Positions 8,728 to 16,623 of a stretch of DNA of 64,000 nucleotides are shown here, in pieces. The DNA is from Streptomyces aureoverticillatus (lineage in GTDB: Bacteria; Actinomycetota; Actinomycetes; Streptomycetales; Streptomycetaceae), in contig NZ_BMSY01000010.1 in assembly GCF_014649395.1 (NCBI RefSeq), forward strand, positions 124,001 to 188,000. The letters are read 5' to 3'. The notes under the pieces were generated by a model, which did not search any database, was not told where the DNA came from, and saw nothing but the letters and a program-made list of their open reading frames with translations. The translations under genes and the position numbers were made by a program. Every line of letters begins with the position of its first letter. The first letter of the stretch is position 1.

Positions 8728-10068
8728 TCAGCTCCAGCCCGCCACGATCAGGCTCAGACCGATCGTGAAACCGGCCGTCAGGAGGGCCAGGTAGACGCCG
8801 TAGAGGCGGCGCAGGCGGTGGGCGAGGAAGCCGAAGACGCCGCAGGCCAGGCCGACGGTGAGGGTGCGGGAGCCGCGGGCGAGGGCGGAGTGGGCGAGCC
8901 AGTCGGGGGCGGGGACGTCGGCTTGGCCCGCTTCCGCCGCGTACACCTTGAACGGGATGCCGTTCCACGGCTGGTGGCGGATCGCCGACGCGGATTCCGT
9001 GGCGAGTTCCTGGTGTGCTTCCGCTCGCATGCGGTCCGTGGTGAGGGGGTGCGGCAAGTTCGTTCCGGACGCGGCCAGTTGGAGGGCCAGTACGCCGCCC
9101 GCGAGGGTGCCCGCCAGGGCCGACAGGGACAGCGTGAGGGCGCGGCGCGGTACCGCCACGCACGCGATCGCCAGGAGCAGTTCCGGCATCAGCGGCCAGC
9201 TCAGGGCCTCCGCGAAGGCCCAGGCGAAGGCCAACGGGAGGCCCCGGCGGGAGGTCAGCGTCCTGGCGACCCGCTTGCGGGTGCGGGAGTCCTTCAGGGG
9301 TTCCTCGGTAGTACGGCGGTGCAGGGCCGCCACCGCGGCGCGGGCCTCCTCGGGGGTCGCCGTCGGCGGGAGCGGGGTGCCGATGCTTACGCGGACCAGG
9401 GACGGGCGCAGCTTGCCGTGCTTCGGGAGCAGGCGGTCCGTGCCGGCGATGCCTACGGGGACGACGGGTACGTTCGCCCGGCGGGCCAGGACCAGGGCGC
9501 CCTTGTGGAACGCGCCCAACTCGCCCTGGCGGGCGCGGGTTCCCTCCGGGAACAGGACCACGGCGTGGCCCGCGCGCAGGGCATCCGTCTTTGCCAGGAG
9601 GTCGTCCAGGCCGCCGCCCGTGCGGCGTACGGGGAAGCCCGCTGCCAGGCGGGAGCAGACGCGGCTGCGCCACGGGGAGGCGAACCAGTAGTCCGCCGCC
9701 GCGGCGATCGTGGGGGCGTGCTTGGCGTCCAGGGCCGCGAGGAGGGCCGCCGTGTCGGCGTGCGAGGTGTGGTTGGCCACGACCACGCAGCCTCCCGGGG
9801 GGAGGTGGCCTCGGCGGGATACACCTCCGGTGAGGGTGAGGAGGGTCCACCAGAGGGCTCGGCGCAGGATCGCTGCGCTGTGCTTTCCCCAGTCCCGCCC
9901 CTTCCCGTAACCAGGGGGCTCTGCCCCCTGGACCCCCGGGGTGGGTGTCCCGTTCGGGTGGGACTTGCCCCCGCCGATCGGCGCTCCGCGCCTCGTCCTC
10001 AAGCGCCGGACGGGCTTGATTCTCGCTGTGCCGCGCGTTCGGTGTGCGCTGCGGGTCAGCGTCGTCAC
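8728..10068 (-). CDS. PlsC-type acyltransferase with C-terminal membrane domain
   Basis: A 446-residue protein. The acyltransferase core carries the HX4D motif NHTSHAD (about residue 93) and FPEGTRA about 77 residues later, so it should acylate a lysophospholipid or related acceptor. From about residue 260 come several hydrophobic helices, a loop with ~50 polar residues and two further helices: a membrane module fused to the enzyme. The start is GTG 10068, which overlaps the stop of the cytidylyltransferase gene (GTGA), so the two are translationally coupled. The first ~55 codons run in frame through dispersed repeat A, and no other acceptable start lies between the repeat and the catalytic motif. 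Confidence 0.82.
   Translation of the reverse strand: MTTLTRSAHRTRGTARIKPVRRLRTRRGAPIGGGKSHPNGTPTPGVQGAEPPGYGKGRDWGKHSAAILRRALWWTLLTLTGGVSRRGHLPPGGCVVVANHTSHADTAALLAALDAKHAPTIAAAADYWFASPWRSRVCSRLAAGFPVRRTGGGLDDLLAKTDALRAGHAVVLFPEGTRARQGELGAFHKGALVLARRANVPVVPVGIAGTDRLLPKHGKLRPSLVRVSIGTPLPPTATPEEARAAVAALHRRTTEEPLKDSRTRKRVARTLTSRRGLPLAFAWAFAEALSWPLMPELLLAIACVAVPRRALTLSLSALAGTLAGGVLALQLAASGTNLPHPLTTDRMRAEAHQELATESASAIRHQPWNGIPFKVYAAEAGQADVPAPDWLAHSALARGSRTLTVGLACGVFGFLAHRLRRLYGVYLALLTAGFTIGLSLIVAGWS
9908..10016 (+). repeat. Dispersed repeat family A, copy 3 (inside coding sequence)
   Basis: It has the CCAGGGGGC/GCCCCCTGG hairpin end and the CTCGTCCTCAAGCGCCGGAC end of the family, with about 37 bp of different sequence between. 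It lies within the 5' part of the acyltransferase gene and keeps its reading frame open. Confidence 0.8.
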
Positions 10069-10928
10069 AGCGTCACCGCCATCGTCGTCAGGAGCGCGAG
10101 GAGCAAGGAGTCGATGCGGTCCAGCAAGCCGCCGAAGCCCGGGAGCCACGTGCCCGCGTCCTTGACGCCCGTCTCTCGCTTCACCATGGACTCCAGCAGG
10201 TCGCCCAGGACGCAGCCCACGAGGACCGCCGCCCAGAGGAGGGGGGTGAAGGCGTCGACCGCGGCCAGGGCGGCGGCTGTTGCGGCGGCCGCGCCGAGCA
10301 CGCCTGCCCAGGTCTTGTTGGGGGACAAGGGGGAGAGGGGGCGGGACAGGAGCCCACGGCGGCCCAGGGCCGTGCCGCCGCACCACGCGCCCACGTCACC
10401 GAACGCCACCGCCACGCCCACCGCGACCGCCGTGTCGCCGAGCAGGACCAGGCCGGTCAGGGACACGGGGATCCACAGCAGGCCGAAGAGGGTGCGGCAG
10501 GCGCGCGTGAAGCCGTGGGCCGCGTCGCCGGAGAGCAGTGCGGGGAGCACCGCCAGGACAAGGAGTGCCCCGGCCGTCCGTACGTCGAGCGCGTCCGGCG
10601 CGCCCCACGCGGCCGCAGGCAGCAACACCGCCGCCGCCCACAGCACCGCGCGCTCGCCGCGCGGCAGGGCCGCCATGCGCGCGTACTCGCCGACGGCGAT
10701 CGCCCCGAGCCCGGCCGCCAGCACGAACGCGCCCGCCGGGCCCGCCCAGAACGCGCCGAGGAACAACGGTGCCGCCAGCGCCCACGTCCGCCACCGCCTG
10801 CGCAACTCCGCCCGCATCCGCACCCGCGCGGGCAGCGCGGCCACGGCCACCCCACCGGCGCCGAGCACCCCGGCCACGACGGGCACGGCCCGCGCGGCCG
10901 CCTCGCCCGCGAGCATCGCGACGCTCAT
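10065..10928 (-). CDS. Phosphatidate cytidylyltransferase (CdsA family)
   Basis: A 287-residue integral membrane enzyme that makes CDP-diacylglycerol, or a related CDP-lipid, from CTP. The C-terminal signature is complete: GDLLESMVKRETGVKD, then LPGFGGLLDRIDS, which carries the Asp residues that bind Mg-CTP. About eight hydrophobic helices precede it. The ATG at 10928 overlaps the stop of the upstream CDP-alcohol phosphatidyltransferase (ATGA), and its own stop overlaps the acyltransferase start. The three genes therefore form a tightly coupled phospholipid operon. A separate housekeeping cdsA is expected elsewhere, so this may be a specialised copy. Confidence 0.9.
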   Translation of the reverse strand: MSVAMLAGEAAARAVPVVAGVLGAGGVAVAALPARVRMRAELRRRWRTWALAAPLFLGAFWAGPAGAFVLAAGLGAIAVGEYARMAALPRGERAVLWAAAVLLPAAAWGAPDALDVRTAGALLVLAVLPALLSGDAAHGFTRACRTLFGLLWIPVSLTGLVLLGDTAVAVGVAVAFGDVGAWCGGTALGRRGLLSRPLSPLSPNKTWAGVLGAAAATAAALAAVDAFTPLLWAAVLVGCVLGDLLESMVKRETGVKDAGTWLPGFGGLLDRIDSLLLALLTTMAVTL

Positions 10929-11656
10929 CGGACCTCCACCTCCCCCTGGGGGGCCGACTCGCGCCGCGCCCCCGCCTCCCGCGGCCCGGCGCCCAGCTCC
11001 CGCCACAGCCGCCCGCACCGCGTCACCGCCGTCAGCGCCGAGCCCGCCGCGATCGCCACGAGCACCGGTGTCCACCAGCCGGTGGCCGCCGCCAGGACCA
11101 CCAGGGCGCAGCGTTCCGTCTTGCCCACCGGGCCGCCGTTGAGGCGTCCCGCGCCCGCCGCCGCGCCCGCCAGGGAGACCCAGGACGGGAGCGTGGCCGC
11201 GAGCGCCGCCGTCGCCACCAGCCACAGCGGGGCCAGCGGCAGGAACCCGGCGAGCATCACCAAGTCGGCCGCCCGGTCGCCCAGTTCGTTGAGGAGGGCG
11301 CCGCGTCGCGTCGTACGACCCGTGTCGCGGGCCAGGGCACCGTCGAGGTTCGCGAACGCCAGGCGCGCGGCGAGCAGCACCGCCACCGCGAGCGCCGTCA
11401 GGGGCGCGGGCAGCGGCCCCGGCAGCCACGCGAGCGCCGCCGCCGCGCCCGCCGCGCACACCACGCCCGCCGCCGTCAGCGTGTCCGGCGACACCTCACG
11501 GCGGGCCAGCGCGCCGCGTACGCCGGACAGCTTCCGGGCGTACCAGGGCTTCAGGGCGTACAGGCCCAGGCCGGACGGGGCCGGGGATCCGGCGGACCCG
11601 GAGCCGGTCGGCCCGGTGGGCCCGGTGGGCCCGGAAGGGGCAGAGGAACCGTTCAT
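10925..11656 (-). CDS. CDP-alcohol phosphatidyltransferase
   Basis: A 243-residue membrane enzyme that swaps CMP from a CDP-alcohol for a second alcohol. The family motif D-G-x2-A-R-x8-G-x3-(D/E)-x3-D is recognisable in LDGALARDTGRTTRRG and NELGDRAAD at about residues 104-130, followed by hydrophobic helices. The first ~30 residues are a low-complexity Gly/Pro/Ser stretch (GPTGPTGPTGSG). It is the first gene of the leftward three-gene phospholipid operon. The acceptor alcohol is not identifiable. Confidence 0.88.
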   Translation of the reverse strand: MNGSSAPSGPTGPTGPTGSGSAGSPAPSGLGLYALKPWYARKLSGVRGALARREVSPDTLTAAGVVCAAGAAAALAWLPGPLPAPLTALAVAVLLAARLAFANLDGALARDTGRTTRRGALLNELGDRAADLVMLAGFLPLAPLWLVATAALAATLPSWVSLAGAAAGAGRLNGGPVGKTERCALVVLAAATGWWTPVLVAIAAGSALTAVTRCGRLWRELGAGPREAGARRESAPQGEVEVR

Positions 11657-11733
11657 GCCGCCGACTCTGCCGCCCGGCCGGGCCCCGGATAATCGGGGTG
11701 CGTACTCAAATGGGGCCTGAGTACGGTGAGCCC

Positions 11734-12339
11734 GTGACCAGCCCGCGCACCCCAGCCACCCCGCGTACCCCCGACTCTCCTCGTACCCCCGACACCCTTC
11801 GTACCCCCGAAGGAACCGTGCTGCGCACGGCCCACACCGCCGACGCCGCCCCCGCCGAACTCGCCGCCGCCCGCGCGCTCATGGACCTCGCCTTCGACGG
11901 CGACTTCAGCGACGAGGACTGGACGCACGGCCTCGGCGGCATGCACGCCTTCGTCCACGACCGCGAGGGCACGCTCCTCGCCCACGGCTCCGTCGTCCAG
12001 CGCCGCATCCTGCACAACGGCCGTTCGCTGCGCGCCGGTTACGTCGAGGCCGTCGCCGTGCGCCCCGACCGGCAGCGGCAGGGGCTCGGCGGGCAGATCA
12101 TGGGCGCGCTGGAGGGGATCGTCGAGCGCGCCTACGACCTGGGCGCCCTCTCGCCGTCCGCCGAGGGCGAGAAGCTGTACCGCGCGCACGGCTGGGTGAC
12201 CTGGACCGGAGGCGTCGGCACCCTCGGCCCGAACGGGGTCGAGCACATGCCGGACGAGGACCCGCCGATGCTGTGGCACGCCGACCTCGACCCGGCACAC
12301 CCGCTGCTCATCGACTGGCGGGACGGGGACGTGTTCTAG
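11734..12339 (+). CDS. Aminoglycoside 2'-N-acetyltransferase-like GNAT, AAC(2')-I type
   Basis: A ~201-residue GNAT acetyltransferase whose body follows the AAC(2')-I family closely: FDGDFSDEDWTHGLGGMHA, then VVQRRILHNGRSLRAGYVEA, the acetyl-CoA loop VRPDRQRQGLGGQ, and the terminal DWRDGDVF. Members acetylate the 2'-amino group of aminoglycosides. In actinomycetes they are often chromosomal and may have another natural role. The start is uncertain: GTG 11734 is listed, ATG 11710 would lengthen it, and GTG 11818 would start exactly at the conserved region and drop an R-T-P-rich leader encoded by tandem repeats. It converges on the reductase gene at 12391. No biosynthetic cluster adjoins it. 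Confidence 0.82.
   Translation: MTSPRTPATPRTPDSPRTPDTLRTPEGTVLRTAHTADAAPAELAAARALMDLAFDGDFSDEDWTHGLGGMHAFVHDREGTLLAHGSVVQRRILHNGRSLRAGYVEAVAVRPDRQRQGLGGQIMGALEGIVERAYDLGALSPSAEGEKLYRAHGWVTWTGGVGTLGPNGVEHMPDEDPPMLWHADLDPAHPLLIDWRDGDVF
11764..11817 (+). repeat. Three 18-bp tandem repeats
   Basis: Three copies begin CGTACCCCCGA at 11764, 11782 and 11800, exactly 18 bp apart. In the acetyltransferase frame they encode RTPDSP-RTPDTL-RTPEGT. They end where similarity to the AAC(2') family begins, so they may be untranslated leader rather than coding. Confidence 0.8.
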
Positions 12340-12390
12340 GGGACGTGTTCCAAGGGTGCCCCGGGTGCCCAGCCCGGGCGTGCGACCCGG

Positions 12391-13410
12391 TCAGGCCTCC
12401 GCCCCCGGTGCCCGCACGATCATCTTCCCCACGTTCCGCCCCCGCAGCATGCCCAGGAACGCGTCCACGATCCGGTCGAACCCGTCCACGACCGTCTCGT
12501 CGAGCCCGATCCGGCCGCTCCGCAGGTGCGGCACCACGAACTCGTACAACTCCTCCTGAAGATCGCGGTAGTTGCGCACGTGGAAGCCCTCCATGCGCAG
12601 GCTCTTCTCGACGATCTCGGTGAGGTTGCGGGGCGCCGACAGGGGCTGCGGGCTGTTGTACTGGGCGACCGTGCCGATGCGGACGATGCGCCCGAACTCC
12701 CGCAGGCCCTCGATCGCCGCCTCCAGCTGCTCGCCGCCCACGTTGTCGACGTACACGTCCACGCCGTCCGGGGCGGCCTTCGCGAGCAGGTCGGCGGCCG
12801 GTCCGTCGTGGTAGTCGAAGGCGTCGTCGTAGCCGACGTGGTCCTTCAGATACGCGACCTTCGCCGCCGATCCCGCGCTGCCCACGATCCGCCGCGCGCC
12901 CATGACGCGGGCGAGGCGCCCCGTCGCCGTGCCCACGCCGCCCGCCGCCGCGGAGACGAACAGGTCCTCGCCCTCGCGCAGCTTCGCGATGCGGGTCAGG
13001 CCGACGTACGCGGTCAGGCCCGTGCCGCCGAGGACGCTCATGTACGCCGACAGCGGCACCCCGTCGAAGCGCGGCAGCCGGCGCACCTCCTCGGGGGTCA
13101 CCACCGCGTGCGTGCGCCAGCCCTGCCGGTGGAAGACGATCTCGCCCTCGGCGAGGTCCGGCGTCCGCGACGCGATCACCCGGCCGATCGTGCGGCCTTC
13201 GAGTGGCGCGTTCAGCGCGAACTCGCCGTCCATCATTTCGCGGTGGTAGGGGTCGACGGACCAGTACTGGTTCTCCACCAGCGCCGTGCCGGGCGCGGGC
13301 TCGGGCACCGCGGACTCCACGAACGCGAAGTGCGCGGGGGTGGGGAAGCCGTGGGGGCGGGCGGTCTGGTGGACGGTGAGGGCGCGGGCGCCGGCGAAGG
13401 ACTCGTTCAT
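12391..13410 (-). CDS. NADP-dependent MDR oxidoreductase (leukotriene B4 12-hydroxydehydrogenase/CurA-like)
   Basis: A 339-residue zinc-independent medium-chain reductase. The N-terminal substrate domain contains ENQYWSVDPYHREMM. The Rossmann domain carries SAAAGGVGTATGRLA near residue 153, with the NADP-specific segment around AGSAAKVAYLK. The typical DVYVDNVGGEQLEAA segment follows near 218. Family members reduce alpha,beta-unsaturated carbonyl compounds with NADPH. It is divergent from the LysR gene at 13478 with only 67 bp between, so it is probably that regulator's target, induced by a reactive carbonyl or its precursor. Confidence 0.9.
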   Translation of the reverse strand: MNESFAGARALTVHQTARPHGFPTPAHFAFVESAVPEPAPGTALVENQYWSVDPYHREMMDGEFALNAPLEGRTIGRVIASRTPDLAEGEIVFHRQGWRTHAVVTPEEVRRLPRFDGVPLSAYMSVLGGTGLTAYVGLTRIAKLREGEDLFVSAAAGGVGTATGRLARVMGARRIVGSAGSAAKVAYLKDHVGYDDAFDYHDGPAADLLAKAAPDGVDVYVDNVGGEQLEAAIEGLREFGRIVRIGTVAQYNSPQPLSAPRNLTEIVEKSLRMEGFHVRNYRDLQEELYEFVVPHLRSGRIGLDETVVDGFDRIVDAFLGMLRGRNVGKMIVRAPGAEA

Positions 13411-13457
13411 GGCGCAGACGGTAGGCGGGGAATGCGGGGGCGTGGCAGGGGGTTCGG

Positions 13458-13475
13458 TTCATGGAACGCGCTGAA
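13458..13475. promoter_or_regulatory. Candidate LysR box
   Basis: Dyad TTCA-N10-TGAA in the short divergent gap, with an overlapping GTTC-AT-GGAAC. LysR sites follow the T-N11-A pattern with inverted arms and lie close to the regulator's own start, as here. Confidence 0.45.
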
Positions 13476-13477
13476 TC

Positions 13478-14488
13478 ATGAGCGCTCCTCATACGACGAG
13501 GTGGGAACCGGTGACCGAGCACGACCTGGCCCCGCACGAACTGCGGGTCATCGTCGCCGTCGAGCACGCCCGCAGCTTCTCCGGCGCCGCCCGGGAACTG
13601 GACCTGACGCAGTCGGCGGTCTCGCACTCGGTGCGCGGCACCGAGCGGAAACTCGGCGCGGTGCTCTTCGAGCGCGGCCGCAGGGGCGCCACGCCCACGC
13701 CCGCGGGCGAGCGCGCCGTCGCCCACGCGCGGCGCGTGCTGCGGCTCCTGGAGATCCTCGCCGCCGAGGCGCGCGGGGCCGCCGGGGCCGGGCCCGGTAC
13801 CGAAGGCCGGGGGACGGCCACCCTCACCGGCCCGCTGCGCATCGCCGCCTTCCGCAGCGCCGCCCTGCACCTGCTGCCGCCCGCCCTGGCCAACCTGCGG
13901 GCCCGCCACCCCGGCCTCGAGCCCGAGGTCCGCGTCGTACGCGAACTGGGCCGCGGCACCGCGGGCGAGGTCGCCGACGGGCGCGCCGACATCGGGATCG
14001 CGACCATCGGCACCACGTCGCCCATCCCGCCGGGACTGGTCGGCGGCGTGCTCGTCGAGGAGCCGTACTCCTTCGTGCACCCGGCGGGCCATCCCGACCC
14101 GCGCTCGCTGCCGCTCGCCGACTGGGCCGAGAACTGCACCTCGTACACCCGCGACTGGTGGGCGAGCCAGGACTGGATCCCGAAGGCCAGCACGCGGACC
14201 GAGGACGACGGGGCGGTGCTCGCGATGGTGAGCTCCGGGCACGCCATGGCGATCATGCCCGCCCTGTCCCTGACCGGAGCGCCGCCCACGGTGCGGATCA
14301 GTGATCTCGGACCGGACCGCCCGACCCGCTCCGTGGGCTACGTCACCACGCCTGAGCAGGCAGGTTCGCTGGCCGTACGGGCGCTCATCCGGGAGCTCCG
14401 GGCGCTGCGCGACCGCCCCGAAACGGAAGCGGGGGCGGCCGCTCCGGTGGGGGCCGTCTCAGATAGTAGGAAGCCCGAGTATTTGTAG
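13478..14488 (+). CDS. LysR family transcriptional regulator
   Basis: A 336-residue regulator. The winged helix-turn-helix covers about residues 18-75 (VEHARSFSGAARELDLTQSAVSHSVRGTERKLG, quoted here only as its boundaries V28-G60). The substrate-binding domain follows from about residue 110, with a GPLRIAAFRSAALHLLP-like first strand. The C-terminus (from about 315) is rich in Ala and Pro and looks unstructured. It is divergent from the MDR reductase, the likely target. An in-frame GTG 11 codons downstream of the ATG is an alternative start. Confidence 0.88.
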   Translation: MSAPHTTRWEPVTEHDLAPHELRVIVAVEHARSFSGAARELDLTQSAVSHSVRGTERKLGAVLFERGRRGATPTPAGERAVAHARRVLRLLEILAAEARGAAGAGPGTEGRGTATLTGPLRIAAFRSAALHLLPPALANLRARHPGLEPEVRVVRELGRGTAGEVADGRADIGIATIGTTSPIPPGLVGGVLVEEPYSFVHPAGHPDPRSLPLADWAENCTSYTRDWWASQDWIPKASTRTEDDGAVLAMVSSGHAMAIMPALSLTGAPPTVRISDLGPDRPTRSVGYVTTPEQAGSLAVRALIRELRALRDRPETEAGAAAPVGAVSDSRKPEYL

Positions 14489-14633
14489 AGACAAGCGGCC
14501 GAAGCTGTCTTAGCTTTGTAGGAGCCGAACGTCTCGCTCGATCAAGCGAAGGCGGCTGCGAGCCGGGCCCCGCGCAGGCGAACCCTGCGGCCCACGCTCC
14601 CCGCCTCTTCCGGCGTCTCGTAACCCACCCCTC

Positions 14634-14659
14634 TCCGCGCACAGTTCCGCGTGCGCGGA
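14634..14659 (+). terminator. Hairpin before the 42-residue gene
   Basis: Perfect 9-bp stem TCCGCGCAC / GTGCGCGGA with an 8-base loop, 146 bp after the LysR stop and 41 bp before the small gene. Apart from this hairpin, nothing is recognised in 14489-14699. Confidence 0.5.
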
Positions 14660-14699
14660 TCCGTACTCCCGGATGCCTGATCTAAGGAGTCGATCTTCC

Positions 14700-14828
14700 A
14701 TGGCCGAGACGACCGCCCGCCGAGTCCGCCACACCGTCCGCACCACCGAGTCCGAGCGCAGGAACGCCGCCGCCGCCCTCCAGCGCGCCCTCGACCGCAG
14801 GGACAACGGCGGCGAGACGGGGCACTGA
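14700..14828 (+). CDS. Small basic hypothetical protein (42 aa)
   Basis: ATG at 14700 has a strong ribosome site, AAGGAG at 14684-14689, and the codons are strongly G/C-ending, so translation is likely. The product (METTARRVRHT-like start, then ERRNAAAALQRALDRRD) is very basic at the N-terminus and should form one amphipathic helix from about residue 17 to 35. No domain is recognised. It is too short for standard gene-length cutoffs. It converges with the phosphatase gene. Confidence 0.65.
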   Translation: MAETTARRVRHTVRTTESERRNAAAALQRALDRRDNGGETGH

Positions 14829-14871
14829 GCCCCGCCCACCGCCCCGCTGCTTCCGGGTGCCCGCCGGTCCG

Positions 14872-16461
14872 CTACTTCCGGCGCTCGATCTCGAAGTGGT
14901 CGACGCGCTCGCCGCTCTCGGCGAGCGCCGAGACCGTGAGCTTCGGACGCGCTCCGGTCGTCACCTCGACCGCGAGGAACGAGAAGCCGGTGTAGCGCAC
15001 CCGTGACCACTCCACCGTGTCCGGGTCGGGCAGGCGCAGCTTGGTCCAGTGGAACGTGAGGATCGTCCCCTCGTCGTTCTCGTGACCCTCGTAGCTGTCC
15101 TTGACGCCGGCCGGGAAGCTGTACAGGTCCTTGCCGGCGCCGCCCGCGGTGACGTACACGATGCCGTCGCGCGTCGGATCGGTCGACGCGCCGACCGGCA
15201 CCGGCTTGCCGACCTCGCCGTTCTTGATGGCGTCGGTGCGCTCGTACACATGGTTGTGGCCGTTGATCACCAGGTCCACCTGGTGCTCGGTGAACAGCGG
15301 CAGCCAGGCGTCGCGCACCCCGCCGTCGGAGCCGTGCGTCGCGGTCGAGTACGTGCAGTGGTGGAAGAACACGACGATGAAGTCGATGCCCTTGTCGGCG
15401 CGCAGCGCGCGCAGGCGCTTGTCGAGCCAGGCGGTCTGCCTGCCGTCCGTGTAGCCCTTGTTCGCGGGTATCTCGTACGAGACGTCGTTGGCGTCCAGGG
15501 CGACGACGCCGACGTTGCCGTAGCGGAACGAGTAGACGCCCGGCGCGCCCTTGGGGTCGAAGCCGTTCTCGGGCAGCGACCAGCGGGCCGACTGGCCGCC
15601 GTAGCCGTTCGGCGAGTACCACGCCTCCATGTCGTGGTTGCCGGTCGTCACCATCCACGGCACCGACTTCGCCACCGACTCGGTCTGCGCGAGGAACTGG
15701 TCCCACACGCGGGCGTCGTAGGTGTCGCCCTCCTTGCCGTGCCCGGTGGTGTCCGCGTAACAGATGTCGCCCGCGTGCAGATGGAAGGCCGGGTTCTGGC
15801 CGAGGATCAACTGGTCGTTGGCCAGCGCCTCGTAGCTCACGCCCTGGTCCCCGAAGGCCGTGAAGACGAACTTCTCCGGCCGCGCGGGCGCCGTGCGGAA
15901 CGAGCCGATCGTGGCCATCCGCTCCGGCGACGCCGGGTCGAAGCCGTCGTGGCCGACGCCGTAGTAGTACGTCGTGCCGGGCTTCAGGCCGTCGAGCGCC
16001 GCGTGCAGGTAGTACTGCTCGACCTTCGGGAGCTTCTTCGACAGGGACGGCGTGTGCAGGTCGCGCACCTCCGCCGGGATCTTCTGGCTCAGCTCCCACG
16101 GCTTCGGACCCACGCGTACGTATGGGGACCTGACCGCGAACGGCACCTGCCAGGAGATCCGCATCTGGGTCTTCGGGTCGGCGCCGAAGGCGAGATGGCG
16201 GCCGAACGGCGCGACGAGCCTGCCGTCGACCTCGACCGGCCCGCGCGGGGCCGCGAGCGGGGACGTGGCGGTGGGGCGCTCGGCGTGGGCGCTGCCCGAA
16301 CTGCCCGCGAGCAGACCGATGCCGCCCGCGACGCCGGCCGTGGCGAACGAACTCGCGAGCACCTTGCGCCGGGAGAGCTTCCCGCGCAGGTACTCGTGCT
16401 GCTCGGGCATGCTCATGTTCTTCGCGAGCTGCTCAGGTATGCCGAGGTGGGGAGTGTCCAT
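14872..16461 (-). CDS. Tat-exported metallophosphoesterase with purple acid phosphatase N-domain
   Basis: A 529-residue secreted phosphatase. The N-terminus has a twin-arginine signal (SRRKVLASS then a hydrophobic run to GSAHA, about residues 31-60). A fibronectin-like purple acid phosphatase N-domain spans about 75-190. The calcineurin-like domain carries the metal motifs GDQG, GDICYAD, GNHDMEAWY, the HHC segment of VVFFHHCTY, and GHNHVYERT. It should release phosphate from extracellular esters with a two-metal centre. The ATG at 16461 leaves a ~30-residue n-region, common for Tat substrates. It is divergent from leuB. No obvious pho box was found, though only inspection by eye was possible. 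Confidence 0.9.
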   Translation of the reverse strand: MDTPHLGIPEQLAKNMSMPEQHEYLRGKLSRRKVLASSFATAGVAGGIGLLAGSSGSAHAERPTATSPLAAPRGPVEVDGRLVAPFGRHLAFGADPKTQMRISWQVPFAVRSPYVRVGPKPWELSQKIPAEVRDLHTPSLSKKLPKVEQYYLHAALDGLKPGTTYYYGVGHDGFDPASPERMATIGSFRTAPARPEKFVFTAFGDQGVSYEALANDQLILGQNPAFHLHAGDICYADTTGHGKEGDTYDARVWDQFLAQTESVAKSVPWMVTTGNHDMEAWYSPNGYGGQSARWSLPENGFDPKGAPGVYSFRYGNVGVVALDANDVSYEIPANKGYTDGRQTAWLDKRLRALRADKGIDFIVVFFHHCTYSTATHGSDGGVRDAWLPLFTEHQVDLVINGHNHVYERTDAIKNGEVGKPVPVGASTDPTRDGIVYVTAGGAGKDLYSFPAGVKDSYEGHENDEGTILTFHWTKLRLPDPDTVEWSRVRYTGFSFLAVEVTTGARPKLTVSALAESGERVDHFEIERRK

Positions 16462-16623
16462 GACGAGGGAACTTCCCAGTAACTTCCAACTCGCGCCAGA
16501 CGTGGGGGTGAAGAGACGGTGTCCATGTGGTGGCGCCCCCGTGGGGCGGTCCGGGGCTGACCCCGACTGTCCGCATGGCGGACGGCGAATGTCATGGGGT
16601 GGGACGAGGAGTACCGTGCCGGT

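Noticed and set aside
11734..14488. A resistance island or antibiotic gene cluster around the AAC(2')-like gene
   Set aside because: Neighbouring genes are a phospholipid operon, an MDR reductase and a LysR regulator; there are no biosynthetic enzymes and no mobile-element genes.
16500..16623. A leader-peptide attenuator before leuB like that before cimA
   Set aside because: The TCCGC-atg-GCGGA hairpin is present, but no short frame rich in Leu/Ile/Val and no U-tract terminator was found.
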